Positions 1 through 6,151 of a DNA stretch of 8,541 nt are shown piece by piece. How positions within the stretch are numbered: position 1 is the stretch's first letter; every line of letters starts with the position of its first letter. A program made the translations under genes and the position numbers. The stretch comes from Saprospiraceae bacterium (GTDB lineage Bacteria > Bacteroidota > Bacteroidia > Chitinophagales > Saprospiraceae), in assembly GCA_013361075.1 (NCBI GenBank), contig JABWAJ010000223.1, positions 1 through 8,541 on the forward strand, written 5' to 3'. The notes beneath the pieces were generated by a model that saw only the letters and a program-made list of their open reading frames with translations, ran no database searches and was not told the origin of the DNA.

Positions 1-348
1 CGCCAGGCCATTTCTAACTTCAAACTTAGAGAAGGCATGCCTATCGGGGCTAAAGTTCCCCTGCGCAATGTGAAAATGTACGAATTTCTGGATCGTTTGA
101 TCACTGTTTCGCTGCCTCGTGTACGCGATTTCCGTGGCATCAACGACAAGAGCTTCGACGGACGGGGCAACTACTCACTAGGCATAACTGAACAGATTAT
201 CTTTCCGGAGATTGACCTGGATAAGGTGAGCAAGATCAGTGGCATGGATATTACATTCGTTACAACAGCCAAAACAGATGCGGAAGCACTTGAATTGCTC
301 AAGCTTCTGGGGCTGCCGTTTAAAGGTCAAAAAACTAACGCTCAATAA
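1..348 (+). CDS. rplE: 50S ribosomal protein L5 (5'-truncated by window edge)
   Basis: This is the C-terminal 115 residues of ribosomal protein L5, which binds 5S rRNA in the central protuberance of the large subunit and contacts the P-site tRNA. The frame is open from base 1, so the gene starts upstream; full-length L5 is about 180 residues and roughly the first third is missing. Family-typical stretches are visible: the GAKVPLRN segment near the start, then FLDRLITVSLPRVRDFRG, the NYSLGITEQIIFPEI block, and a closing DITFVTTAKTDAEALELLKLLGLPF. It ends in TAA one base before the rpsN ATG, so the two genes are almost certainly on one transcript. The identification is firm; only the start is unseen. 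Confidence 0.97.
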   Translation, partial: RQAISNFKLREGMPIGAKVPLRNVKMYEFLDRLITVSLPRVRDFRGINDKSFDGRGNYSLGITEQIIFPEIDLDKVSKISGMDITFVTTAKTDAEALELLKLLGLPFKGQKTNAQ

Positions 349-349
349 A

Positions 350-619
350 ATGGCAAAGAAGTCCATCATTGCACGCGAAAAAAAGAAAGAACGCTTAGTT
401 GCAAAATACGCAACGCTGCGCAAGCAATTGAAAGAAGAAGGCAACTGGGAAGAGTTGGATAAACTCCCCCGTGCTTCTAACCCGATTCGTTTGCACAACC
501 GCTGCAAACTTACAGGGCGGCCGAAAGGCTATATTCGCAAATTTGGTCTTTGCCGGGTGAAATTCCGGGAAATGGCGCTCGATGGTAAAATCCCGGGCAT
601 CACCAAATCGAGCTGGTAA
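350..619 (+). CDS. rpsN: 30S ribosomal protein S14, long zinc-free type
   Basis: S14 (89 residues) assembles late into the 3' domain of 16S rRNA in the head of the small subunit. The start is the ATG at 350, giving MAKKSIIAREKKKERL; the frame stays open upstream only because it overlaps rplE in another frame. The C-terminal half carries the family core, RLHNRCKLTGRPKGYIRKFG, and the usual SSW ending. The length and the absence of paired CxxC motifs (there are only two isolated cysteines) mark it as the long C-minus form, as opposed to the roughly 61-residue zinc-binding form. The A-rich leader just before the ATG has no Shine-Dalgarno sequence. Co-transcription with rplE is expected from the 1-base gap. 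Confidence 0.97.
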   Translation: MAKKSIIAREKKKERLVAKYATLRKQLKEEGNWEELDKLPRASNPIRLHNRCKLTGRPKGYIRKFGLCRVKFREMALDGKIPGITKSSW

Positions 620-648
620 AGTCAAGCTCTTTCCTTTTCTATTTTTTC
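610..648 (+). promoter_or_regulatory. weak hairpin plus pyrimidine tract after rpsN (possible attenuator)
   Basis: GAGCT at 610-614 can pair with AGCTC at 625-629 (5 bp, 10-base loop). It is followed at once by a pyrimidine-rich run with two T clusters (630-648). The hairpin overlaps the rpsN stop codon. The shape resembles an intrinsic terminator, but the stem is short and the loop large, so full termination seems unlikely. Partial attenuation before rpsH, or chance, are both possible. Confidence 0.2.
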
Positions 649-706
649 ACAGCGAACAAGGTTCCTCCGACAAAACAGGAAAACCGGTTGGCGAAATGCT
701 TTACTA

Positions 707-1117
707 ATGGCAGTTACAGATCCGATAGCAGACTATCTGACGCGAATTCGGAATGCTCAGCAAGCAGGACACCGTTTGGTGGATATCCCTGCCTCCGGCA
801 TCAAAAAGCGCATGACGGAAATCCTTTACGATCATGGCTATATCCTCAAGTATAAGTTCGATGATGAAGCAGGTAAAGGCAATCAGGGGCTGATCAGAAT
901 CGCCCTGAAGTACGATGTACTAACCAAAAAACCTGTTATGCGCAAATTGCTCCGGGTAAGTAAACCCGGTTTGCGGAAATACGTTGGAGCAGACGATCTG
1001 CCCCGTGTATTGAACGGCCTCGGCATTGCCATCATTTCTACGTCAAAAGGTGTACTGACTGACAAGCAGTGCAAGACGATGAATGTAGGCGGCGAGGTTT
1101 TGTGCTTTATCTATTAA
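707..1117 (+). CDS. rpsH: 30S ribosomal protein S8
   Basis: S8 (136 residues) binds the central domain of 16S rRNA early in small-subunit assembly, and in E. coli it is the translational repressor of the spc operon. The N-terminus, MAVTDPIADYLTRIRNAQQAG, is the standard S8 opening with the DPIAD and RIRNA motifs. The C-terminal RNA-binding region keeps ISTSKGVLTD near residues 110-119 and ends in GGEVLCFIY, close to the family consensus. The start is the ATG at 707 and no other is plausible. The gene ends with tandem TAA TAA stops. It follows an 87-base gap after rpsN, one of the longer spacers here, and precedes rplF by 32 bases. There is no visible Shine-Dalgarno sequence. Confidence 0.97.
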   Translation: MAVTDPIADYLTRIRNAQQAGHRLVDIPASGIKKRMTEILYDHGYILKYKFDDEAGKGNQGLIRIALKYDVLTKKPVMRKLLRVSKPGLRKYVGADDLPRVLNGLGIAIISTSKGVLTDKQCKTMNVGGEVLCFIY

Positions 1118-1149
1118 TAACCTTTGTTGACCACTAAAATAAACTTCAC

Positions 1150-1707
1150 ATGTCAAGGATAGGAAAATCCCCTATTGCGCTGCCGAAAGGAGTGGAAGTC
1201 ACTGTCAGCAAGGGGAATTTGGTGACTGTAAAAGGTCCTAAAGGCCAACTCTCCGAGCAGCTCGACGCTGATATCTCCGTTTCAATTGAAGATGGAGAAC
1301 TGAACGTACTGCGCCCGACAGAGTCAAAAAGACACCGTTCCATGCACGGCTTGTACCGCGCATTGGTAAACAATATGGTAGAAGGCGTTACAAATGGTTT
1401 TGTGAAAGAGATGGAAGTAATCGGCGTTGGATACAGGGTGGCAAACACCGGCCAATTGCTTGAATTAACCATCGGTTATTCACACCCGATTTTGTTTGCA
1501 CTGCCTGAAGAAATTAAATTGAGCACAGCAATGGAAAAAGGGAAAAGCCCCCTGATCCGTATGGAGTGCATCGATAAGCAGTTGCTGGGCCAGGTAGCGG
1601 CAAAAATTCGCAGCTTTAGAAAACCAGAGCCATACAAAGGCAAGGGTATTCGTTTTGTGGGCGAAATTGTTCGTCGGAAAGCTGGTAAAACTGCCGGCAA
1701 AAAATAA
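1150..1707 (+). CDS. rplF: 50S ribosomal protein L6
   Basis: L6 (185 residues) binds 23S rRNA near the sarcin-ricin loop and the base of the L7/L12 stalk, where translation factors dock. It opens MSRIGKSPIALPKGVEV, typical of the family. It has the two-repeat L6 fold: one unit over about residues 1-80 with TVKGPKGQLS, and a second over about 85-175 containing EVIGVGYR and the signature PYKGKGIRF at 161-169. A basic tail (RRKAGKTAGKK) ends the protein. Length is normal (E. coli L6 is 177). The ATG at 1150 is preceded by an A-rich leader without a Shine-Dalgarno sequence. It sits between rpsH and rplR in the usual spc order. Confidence 0.97.
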   Translation: MSRIGKSPIALPKGVEVTVSKGNLVTVKGPKGQLSEQLDADISVSIEDGELNVLRPTESKRHRSMHGLYRALVNNMVEGVTNGFVKEMEVIGVGYRVANTGQLLELTIGYSHPILFALPEEIKLSTAMEKGKSPLIRMECIDKQLLGQVAAKIRSFRKPEPYKGKGIRFVGEIVRRKAGKTAGKK

Positions 1708-1770
1708 GCATTGTATTATTCCTAATAACAGGGTTTTGGGTTTAGCTGCTTGAAGCCGTTATACACTAAA

Positions 1771-1783
1771 ACCGGAAAGGAAG
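1771..1783 (+). promoter_or_regulatory. Shine-Dalgarno-like purine tract before rplR
   Basis: The tract AAAGGAAG at about 1777-1784 lies 4-5 bases before the ATG at 1789 and could pair with a canonical anti-Shine-Dalgarno sequence. It is the only start in the window with a convincing core of this kind; the other starts have A/T-rich leaders. It supports the ATG at 1789 as the real rplR start, but since Bacteroidota rarely use such sites its function is uncertain. Confidence 0.4.
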
Positions 1784-1788
1784 TTAAC

Positions 1789-2133
1789 ATGAAATATTCT
1801 AAAGCAGAACAAAGGAAACGCATCCACTACCGCATTCGCAAGCGCGTGAGTGGTACGGCTGCGCGCCCGCGACTGAGTGTTTTCAGAAGCAACAAAGCAA
1901 TCTACGTACAGGCTATTGACGATGTCAACGGCGTAACACTGGCCGCAGCGTCTTCTAAAGAAACTCCGGGTGGTAACAAAACAGAACAGGCTCGCAACGT
2001 CGGCAAATTGATCGCTGAGCGTGCGTTGGCAAAAGATCTGTCGGCTGTAGTATTTGACAGAAGTGGATATCTTTTCCATGGCAGGGTTAAAGCCTTGGCA
2101 GACGGGGCTCGCGAAGGCGGCCTTCAGTTCTAA
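1789..2133 (+). CDS. rplR: 50S ribosomal protein L18
   Basis: L18 (114 residues) binds 5S rRNA and, with L5, anchors it in the central protuberance. The ATG at 1789 gives MKYSKAEQRKRIHYRIRKRV, a basic N-terminus that aligns with the family. An in-frame TTG at 1750 would add 13 residues (MKPLYTKTGKEVN) with no family counterpart, so it is rejected; a Shine-Dalgarno-like AAAGGAAG also lies just before the ATG. Conserved parts are RPRLSVFRSNKAIYVQ at 26-41 and the C-terminal block FDRSGYLFHGRVKALADGAR ending in GGLQF. The length is typical. rpsE follows 21 bases later. Confidence 0.96.
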   Translation: MKYSKAEQRKRIHYRIRKRVSGTAARPRLSVFRSNKAIYVQAIDDVNGVTLAAASSKETPGGNKTEQARNVGKLIAERALAKDLSAVVFDRSGYLFHGRVKALADGAREGGLQF

Positions 2134-2154
2134 CCTCTCTAATAATTCAACAGG

Positions 2155-2736
2155 ATGGCAAAAAGAAATTCCTCCGCCAATAACAACAACAACTCCGAAC
2201 GTCAAGGTCGGGGTGGCGGCGATAACAAAAATAACGATCGGTTAAAACCGGCTGAGTCAGAGCTTAAAGAAAAGCTCGTGGCACTCAATCGCGTTGCCAA
2301 GGTTACCAAGGGCGGTAGAACTTTCAGCTTCGCTGCCATTGTTGTGGTTGGCGACGGGAAAGGCACAGTTGGTCATGGTTTGGGCAAAGCAAGGGACGTT
2401 TCCGAGTCTATTGCCAAAGCGATCGGCGACGCCAAGAAAAATTTAGTCAAAGTTCCCCTGCACAAAGGAACAATCCCGCACGAGCAAAAAGGCAAGTATG
2501 GCGCTGGTAAAGTGCTCATCAAGCCTGCTGCAGATGGTACCGGCGTAATTGCAGGTGGTGCCATGCGCGCTGTACTTGAAATCGCAGGTGTTCACAACGT
2601 ATTGGCTAAATCACAAGGATCGTCTAACCCGCACAACGTGGTAAAAGCGACGATTGATGCTTTGGCAAAATTGCGCAGCCCGATGGAAGTATCGCGTCAG
2701 CGCAACGTTTCCATGGAAAAGTTGTTCAACGGATAA
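2155..2736 (+). CDS. rpsE: 30S ribosomal protein S5 with N-terminal Asn/Gly-rich extension
   Basis: S5 (193 residues) lies on the back of the small subunit, takes part in translational fidelity and mRNA unwinding, and contacts S4. The conserved protein begins near residue 36: ELKEKLVALNRVAKVTKGGR leads the double-stranded-RNA-binding-like N-terminal domain (VVVGDGKGTVGHGLGKA). The C-terminal domain follows with GTGVIAGGAMRAVLEIAGV and the SNPHNVVKATIDAL segment. Compared with E. coli S5 (167 residues), there are about 26 extra N-terminal residues, hydrophilic and low in complexity, with five consecutive Asn and later GRGGGDNKNN. The ATG at 2155 is the first in frame after rplR. No internal start nearer the conserved core is obvious, so the extension is probably translated. 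rpmD follows after 42 bases. Confidence 0.97.
   Translation: MAKRNSSANNNNNSERQGRGGGDNKNNDRLKPAESELKEKLVALNRVAKVTKGGRTFSFAAIVVVGDGKGTVGHGLGKARDVSESIAKAIGDAKKNLVKVPLHKGTIPHEQKGKYGAGKVLIKPAADGTGVIAGGAMRAVLEIAGVHNVLAKSQGSSNPHNVVKATIDALAKLRSPMEVSRQRNVSMEKLFNG
2179..2193 (+). repeat. short AAC trinucleotide run in rpsE
   Basis: AAT followed by four AAC codons encodes five consecutive asparagines in the N-terminal extension of S5. It is a very short microsatellite, in frame, so copy-number change would lengthen or shorten the tail without a frameshift. Confidence 0.6.
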
Positions 2737-2778
2737 TCATTCGCATGGACTGTATGGTCCCTGCATAAACTCAAGGCG

Positions 2779-2958
2779 ATGGGTAAGATTAAAATTACGC
2801 AAGTTAAGAGCATCATTGATCGCTCGAAGCGGCAAAAAGCTACCGTCAAGGCGCTGGGCTTGCGCAAAGTCAGCCAGTCGGTTGTTCATGAAGCAACCCC
2901 GCAGATTGTGGGGATGGTCAATAAAGTCGCCCACCTGGTAAAAGTGGAAGAGGCTTAA
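2779..2958 (+). CDS. rpmD: 50S ribosomal protein L30
   Basis: A 59-residue protein starting at the ATG at 2779: MGKIKITQVKSIIDRSKRQK, then ATVKALGLRKVSQSV and a C-terminal QIVGMVNKVAHLVKVEE. This is the complete compact L30 fold. The IDRSKRQKATVKALGL segment matches the family signature around the RNA-binding helix (E. coli: IGRLPKHKATLLGLGL), and the length equals the bacterial norm of 58-60. L30 binds 23S rRNA on the large-subunit surface. It lies between rpsE and rplO as in the canonical spc operon. No Shine-Dalgarno sequence is evident. Identification is confident despite the small size. Confidence 0.95.
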   Translation: MGKIKITQVKSIIDRSKRQKATVKALGLRKVSQSVVHEATPQIVGMVNKVAHLVKVEEA

Positions 2959-3021
2959 GACCCGGGAGGTCAACTCCTGTATCATTTAATTATTGTTACA
3001 GCAATAAAATAGTCAAGCATA

Positions 3022-3468
3022 ATGGAACTGCATCGTTTAACGCCGGCTCCGGGTTCAGTAAAGAAGAGAAAGCGCATCGGCAGAGGCCAGGGGTCAGGCC
3101 ATGGCGGCACTTCTACACGCGGTCACAAAGGGGATGGTTCCCGTTCGGGCGCAAAAGAGAAGCGGAATTTTGAAGGTGGTCAAATGCCACTTCAAATGCG
3201 TTTGCCTAAAATTGGTTTCAAACGTCCGAACCGTTTGGTTTATGTCCCGTTCAATCTGGGCAGACTCCAGGAAGTAGCGGATAAATACAAATTAAGCGCC
3301 ATTTCGCCTGCAATATTGGCTGAGCATGGGATCGTCGGTAAAGGCGACAAAATCAAAGTGCTGGCCAGCGGTGAATTAAAAACCAAACTGAGCGTTAGCG
3401 CTCATGCGGTTTCCGACGCTGCAAAAGAAGCCATCGAGCAACTCGGCGGAAGTGTTCAACTCGTATAA
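3022..3468 (+). CDS. rplO: 50S ribosomal protein L15
   Basis: L15 (148 residues) is a late-assembly large-subunit protein whose long N-terminal extension threads into 23S rRNA. That extension is plain here: basic and glycine-rich with RIGRGQGSGHGGTSTRGHKG at about 18-37, then EGGQMPLQMRLPKIGFKR at 51-68. The globular C-terminal domain ends SVSAHAVSDAAKEAIEQLGG, the expected L15 signature region. The opening MELHRLTPAPGS is the normal start (E. coli has MRLNTLSPAEGS). secY begins only 9 bases after the stop, implying tight co-transcription. Confidence 0.97.
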   Translation: MELHRLTPAPGSVKKRKRIGRGQGSGHGGTSTRGHKGDGSRSGAKEKRNFEGGQMPLQMRLPKIGFKRPNRLVYVPFNLGRLQEVADKYKLSAISPAILAEHGIVGKGDKIKVLASGELKTKLSVSAHAVSDAAKEAIEQLGGSVQLV

Positions 3469-3477
3469 ACCACAACG

Positions 3478-4848
3478 ATGAAAAGGTTTATTACAACCAT
3501 AAAGAATATCTGGAAGATCAAGGAATTGAGGAATCGTATCCTGTTCACCTTGCTTCTGCTTTTTGTATACCGCCTTGGCTCCTTTATTGTGTTGCCAGGC
3601 GCAATACCCGAAGTCCTGCAAAAGGCTGCGGGGAGCGCTCAGGGTGGAAATGCCCAGGATTTGCTGGGGTTGATCAATAGCTTTACAGGTGGTGCTTTCA
3701 GCAATGCCTCTATTCTGGCTCTTGGTATCATGCCGTATATCACGGCGTCCATTATTGTCCAGTTATTGGGTTTCGCTGTTCCTTATTTCCAGCGCCTGCA
3801 ACAACGCGAAGGAGAATCCGGACGCAGGAAACTCAATCAAATTACGCGTTTGCTCACGGTTGCCATCACCCTGGTACAGGGGGGGACGTACCTGCTTTAT
3901 GTTAAGAATCTGGATGCTGTTTCTCCCAATATTTCGGAAGGCCTTTTCTGGATTACCAACATCATTGTACTGGCAACCGGAACGGTGTTTTCGATGTGGC
4001 TCGGTGAGCGCATTACGGATCGTGGTATTGGCAACGGGGTCTCCCTGCTGATTACTGCAGGGATCATCAACCGCCTGCCGCAGTCGTTCATTGCCGAATC
4101 TGCCAAACGTTCTTTCGGCCCGGTATTCATCATCGAAATCCTGCTCCTTTTTGTGGTCATCATGGCTACTATCCTTGTGGTGCAGGGCGTTCGCAGAATT
4201 CCGATCCAGTTTGCAAAAAGAATGGTTGGCCGGGGTACGGGCAGCATTCCTGCTGCCGGCGCAAGGGATTATATCCCACTGAAGCTGAACTCTGCCGGGG
4301 TAATGCCAATTATCTTTGCTCAGGCACTCATGTTCCTGCCGTTTTCAGTCATCCAGGCTGTTGGACAAGACAGTACAGCTGCTACCAGCTCATTTATGCA
4401 ATCTATGACGGAATTCACGTCTTTGCCTTACAACATCGTTTACTTCATCTTGATCGTGTTGTTCACGTATGTTTATACGGCATTGTTGGTGAATCCGCAA
4501 CAATATTCAGAATACCTGAAGCGCCAGAATGCTTTCATTCCAGGTGTTAAACCAGGTAAACCAACTGAAGAATTCATTGACTCCGTTACAACCCGCATTA
4601 CCCTGCCCGGTTCGGTATTCCTTGGCATCATCGCTATTTTTCCTGCGGTGGTAGCAGCTTTTGGGGTAGAACCAAGCTTTGCACTGTTTTTCGGAGGTAC
4701 TTCGCTGCTCATTCTGGTAGGTGTTATGCTGGATACCCTTCAGCAAATAGAAAGCCACCTGCTGATGCGCCGTTACGATGGCCTCGTTAAGTCAGGACAC
4801 ATACAGGGAAGAAGTGGAAAAGGAATCCAGATTGGCGCAAACATGTAA
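3478..4848 (+). CDS. secY: preprotein translocase channel subunit SecY
   Basis: SecY (456 residues) is the inner-membrane channel that, with SecE, SecG and SecA, exports unfolded proteins and inserts membrane proteins. About ten hydrophobic helices can be placed, near residues 20-40, 76-98, 122-142, 157-176, 187-205, 214-236, 270-292, 318-338, 376-396 and 400-420. The segment at about 58-75 (DLLGLINSFTGGAF) fits the channel plug. Conserved stretches include LGIMPYITASIIVQLL (82-97), GERITDRGIGNGVSLLI (176-192), and the large cytoplasmic loop RRIPIQFAKRMVGRG (239-253). The SecA-contacting loop has NAFIPGVKPGKPT, where Lys358 replaces the arginine known as Arg357 in E. coli. Size is normal. Tandem TAA TAA stops end the gene, and map follows 21 bases later. 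Confidence 0.98.
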   Translation: MKRFITTIKNIWKIKELRNRILFTLLLLFVYRLGSFIVLPGAIPEVLQKAAGSAQGGNAQDLLGLINSFTGGAFSNASILALGIMPYITASIIVQLLGFAVPYFQRLQQREGESGRRKLNQITRLLTVAITLVQGGTYLLYVKNLDAVSPNISEGLFWITNIIVLATGTVFSMWLGERITDRGIGNGVSLLITAGIINRLPQSFIAESAKRSFGPVFIIEILLLFVVIMATILVVQGVRRIPIQFAKRMVGRGTGSIPAAGARDYIPLKLNSAGVMPIIFAQALMFLPFSVIQAVGQDSTAATSSFMQSMTEFTSLPYNIVYFILIVLFTYVYTALLVNPQQYSEYLKRQNAFIPGVKPGKPTEEFIDSVTTRITLPGSVFLGIIAIFPAVVAAFGVEPSFALFFGGTSLLILVGVMLDTLQQIESHLLMRRYDGLVKSGHIQGRSGKGIQIGANM

Positions 4849-4869
4849 TAAAAGCGCACAACTGTGGGC

Positions 4870-5670
4870 ATGATCTTTTATAAGACCGACGAAGAAATTG
4901 AACTTGTCAGACAAAGTTGTCTGGTTGTTTCCAAAGTACTGGCTTTAGTTGCCGGAATGATCCGCCCCGGGCTTACCGGGGATGTGATTGACAAAGCTGC
5001 TGAAACCTTGATACGCGATCACGGAGGAGTACCTTCTTTCAAGGGCTACAACGGTTTTCCCGCTACACTCTGTGTTTCCGTGAATGAATGTGTGGTGCAT
5101 GGCATTCCTACTAAAGAGCAGGAATTTAAAGAAGGAGACATTGTCTCTGTGGATTGTGGTGTGTTTCTAAACAACTTCCATGGAGATGCTGCCTATACTT
5201 TTGCACTTGGCCAGGTTGACCCCTCCGTAATGAGGCTGTTGAAAGTAACCCGAGATTCGCTGTACAAAGGTATAGAACAAGCGGTTGCCGGAAAACGATT
5301 GGGGGATGTGAGTTTCGCTATTCAACAATATGCTGAACGCGAAAACCGCTACGGGATTGTTCGGGAACTGGTAGGACATGGTGTTGGCCATGACCTGCAT
5401 GAAGCACCCGAAGTACCTAACTATGGCAAACGCGGCTCCGGCCCGATTTTAAAAGAAGGCCTTGTCATTGCCATCGAACCGATGGTAAACCTGGGTAAAA
5501 AAGATGTTAAAACAGCAAGAGACGGCTGGACTGTACTAACCAGGGACAAACGACCTTCGGCACATTATGAACATACGGTAGCGATCAGGAAAGACAAAGC
5601 CGATGTTCTGTCTGACCATACGGGAATAGAAGCAGCTATTCTGCAAAACCCCAATGTTCAGGCAATCTAA
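4870..5670 (+). CDS. map: type I methionine aminopeptidase
   Basis: This 266-residue enzyme removes the initiator methionine from nascent proteins when the second residue is small. All ligands of the two-metal site can be placed, numbering from the ATG at 4870: Asp95 (SVDCG), Asp106 (HGDAAYT), His170 (VGHGVGH), Glu203 (AIEPM) and Glu234 (HYEHT). The substrate-contacting His77 (CVVHG) and His177 (DLHEAP) are also present. It lacks an N-terminal zinc-finger extension, as expected of the E. coli-like type Ia. An in-frame GTG at 4864 would add only Met-Gly. The ATG gives MIFYKTDEEIELVRQS and fits better. Placement after secY without adk is a common non-Firmicute order. The 111 bases to infA suggest a transcription boundary. 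Confidence 0.97.
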   Translation: MIFYKTDEEIELVRQSCLVVSKVLALVAGMIRPGLTGDVIDKAAETLIRDHGGVPSFKGYNGFPATLCVSVNECVVHGIPTKEQEFKEGDIVSVDCGVFLNNFHGDAAYTFALGQVDPSVMRLLKVTRDSLYKGIEQAVAGKRLGDVSFAIQQYAERENRYGIVRELVGHGVGHDLHEAPEVPNYGKRGSGPILKEGLVIAIEPMVNLGKKDVKTARDGWTVLTRDKRPSAHYEHTVAIRKDKADVLSDHTGIEAAILQNPNVQAI

Positions 5671-5683
5671 GCGCACAAAAGTA

Positions 5684-5699
5684 TCCTGGGGTGTCAGGA
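5684..5699 (+). promoter_or_regulatory. small dyad downstream of map
   Basis: TCCTG at 5684-5688 and CAGGA at 5695-5699 are perfect complements around a 6-base loop. The nearest T run (5718-5723) is 18 bases away, so this is not a standard intrinsic terminator. It may slow or process the map transcript, or be chance. Confidence 0.15.
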
Positions 5700-5755
5700 A
5701 AAATAAGAGCCGCAAAATTTTTTATCAAACAAGATATTATTTTGCTTGTTCTTAG

Positions 5756-5763
5756 TATCTTTG
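5756..5763 (+). promoter_or_regulatory. Bacteroidota-type -7 promoter element for infA-rpmJ-(rpsM...)
   Basis: TATCTTTG matches the Bacteroidota -7 consensus TAnnTTTG exactly, in an AT-rich intergenic stretch 18 bases before the infA ATG. Transcription would start around 5769-5771, leaving a leader of about a dozen bases. A good -33 TTTG/TTG is missing at 17-23 bases upstream; the only TTTG (5741-5744) is 11 bases away, too close. The -7 match and location make a promoter likely, though the -33 half is weak. Confidence 0.55.
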
Positions 5764-5781
5764 CACTCCGAATTTGGAAAT

Positions 5782-6000
5782 ATGGCAAAAAAGAATCTGA
5801 TTAAGCAAGACGGCATCATTGAAGAAGCCCTTTCTAACGCAATGTTCCGGGTTCGTTTAGAGAACGATCACCAGATCACTGCGACCATATCCGGCAAAAT
5901 GCGCATGAATTACATTCGTATCCTGCCGGGCGATAAGGTTTCGGTTGAGATGTCACCGTATGACTTGAGCAGAGGTCGGATCATTTACAGATACAAGTAA
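5782..6000 (+). CDS. infA: translation initiation factor IF-1
   Basis: IF-1 (72 residues) binds the A site of the 30S subunit and works with IF-2 and IF-3 in start-codon selection. The whole protein is one S1/OB-fold domain, matching E. coli IF-1 in length and along most of its sequence: NAMFRVRLENDHQITATISGK, then MRMNYIRILPGDKVSVEMSPYDLSRGRI. The ATG at 5782 gives MAKKNLIKQDG; the frame extends upstream to a non-ATG start at 5746, but that would run through the probable promoter and has no family support. It follows the TATCTTTG element closely, so it may head its own transcript. rpmJ starts 12 bases after its stop. Confidence 0.97.
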   Translation: MAKKNLIKQDGIIEEALSNAMFRVRLENDHQITATISGKMRMNYIRILPGDKVSVEMSPYDLSRGRIIYRYK

Positions 6001-6012
6001 AATCATAGAACC

Positions 6013-6129
6013 ATGAAGGTCAAACCGTCCATCAAGAAGCGTTCGGCAGAGTGCAAGATCGTCAGAAGGAAAGGAAAACTTTACATCATCAATAAGAAAA
6101 ACCCGAAGTTTAAACAACGTCAGGGTTGA
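6013..6129 (+). CDS. rpmJ: 50S ribosomal protein L36, zinc-free type
   Basis: A 38-residue protein, MKVKPSIKKRSAECKIVRRK, continuing GKLYIINKKNPKFKQRQG. The CKIVRRKGK core and KQRQG end identify L36, which binds 23S rRNA in the large subunit. The usual zinc ligands are C11, C14, C27 and a histidine near 32-33. Here position 11 is Ser, 27 is Asn and 33 is Phe, with only Cys14 kept, so it cannot form the zinc ribbon. This C-minus pattern is typical of Bacteroidota L36. It is the only complete gene here ending in TGA; the others use TAA. It is too short for most ORF cut-offs. It lies between infA and rpsM, the canonical place. Confidence 0.95.
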   Translation: MKVKPSIKKRSAECKIVRRKGKLYIINKKNPKFKQRQG

Positions 6130-6151
6130 TTTTATCTGTTTGAAAATCAAG

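Noticed and set aside
1716..1728. TTATT/AATAA dyad after rplF
   Set aside because: An A/T-only 5-bp stem with a 3-base loop is too unstable to call.
1750..1788. TTG start extending L18 by 13 residues
   Set aside because: The added residues have no counterpart in L18, and the ATG at 1789 has its own purine-rich leader.
1759..2205. 148-codon open frame on the - strand opposite rplR and rpsE
   Set aside because: It is antisense to two certain genes, its translation resembles no known family, and it spans the rplR-rpsE junction. The other minus-strand frames are the same kind of shadow.
2964..3015. Small dyads between rpmD and rplO (GGAG/CTCC and ATTG/CAAT)
   Set aside because: Each is only about 4 bp with no T run or conserved context; such short pairs are expected by chance.
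4311..4318. TATCTTTG, identical to the infA -7 element, inside secY
   Set aside because: It encodes conserved Ile-Ile-Phe-Ala of SecY and has no TTG at a suitable upstream distance, so it is probably a coding coincidence.
4864..4869. GTG start two codons before the map ATG
   Set aside because: It adds only Met-Gly; the downstream ATG gives the family-like MIFYKTDEE start.
5196..5203. TACTTTTG, a -7 consensus match inside map
   Set aside because: It encodes Tyr-Thr-Phe-Ala next to a metal ligand and lacks a -33 partner.
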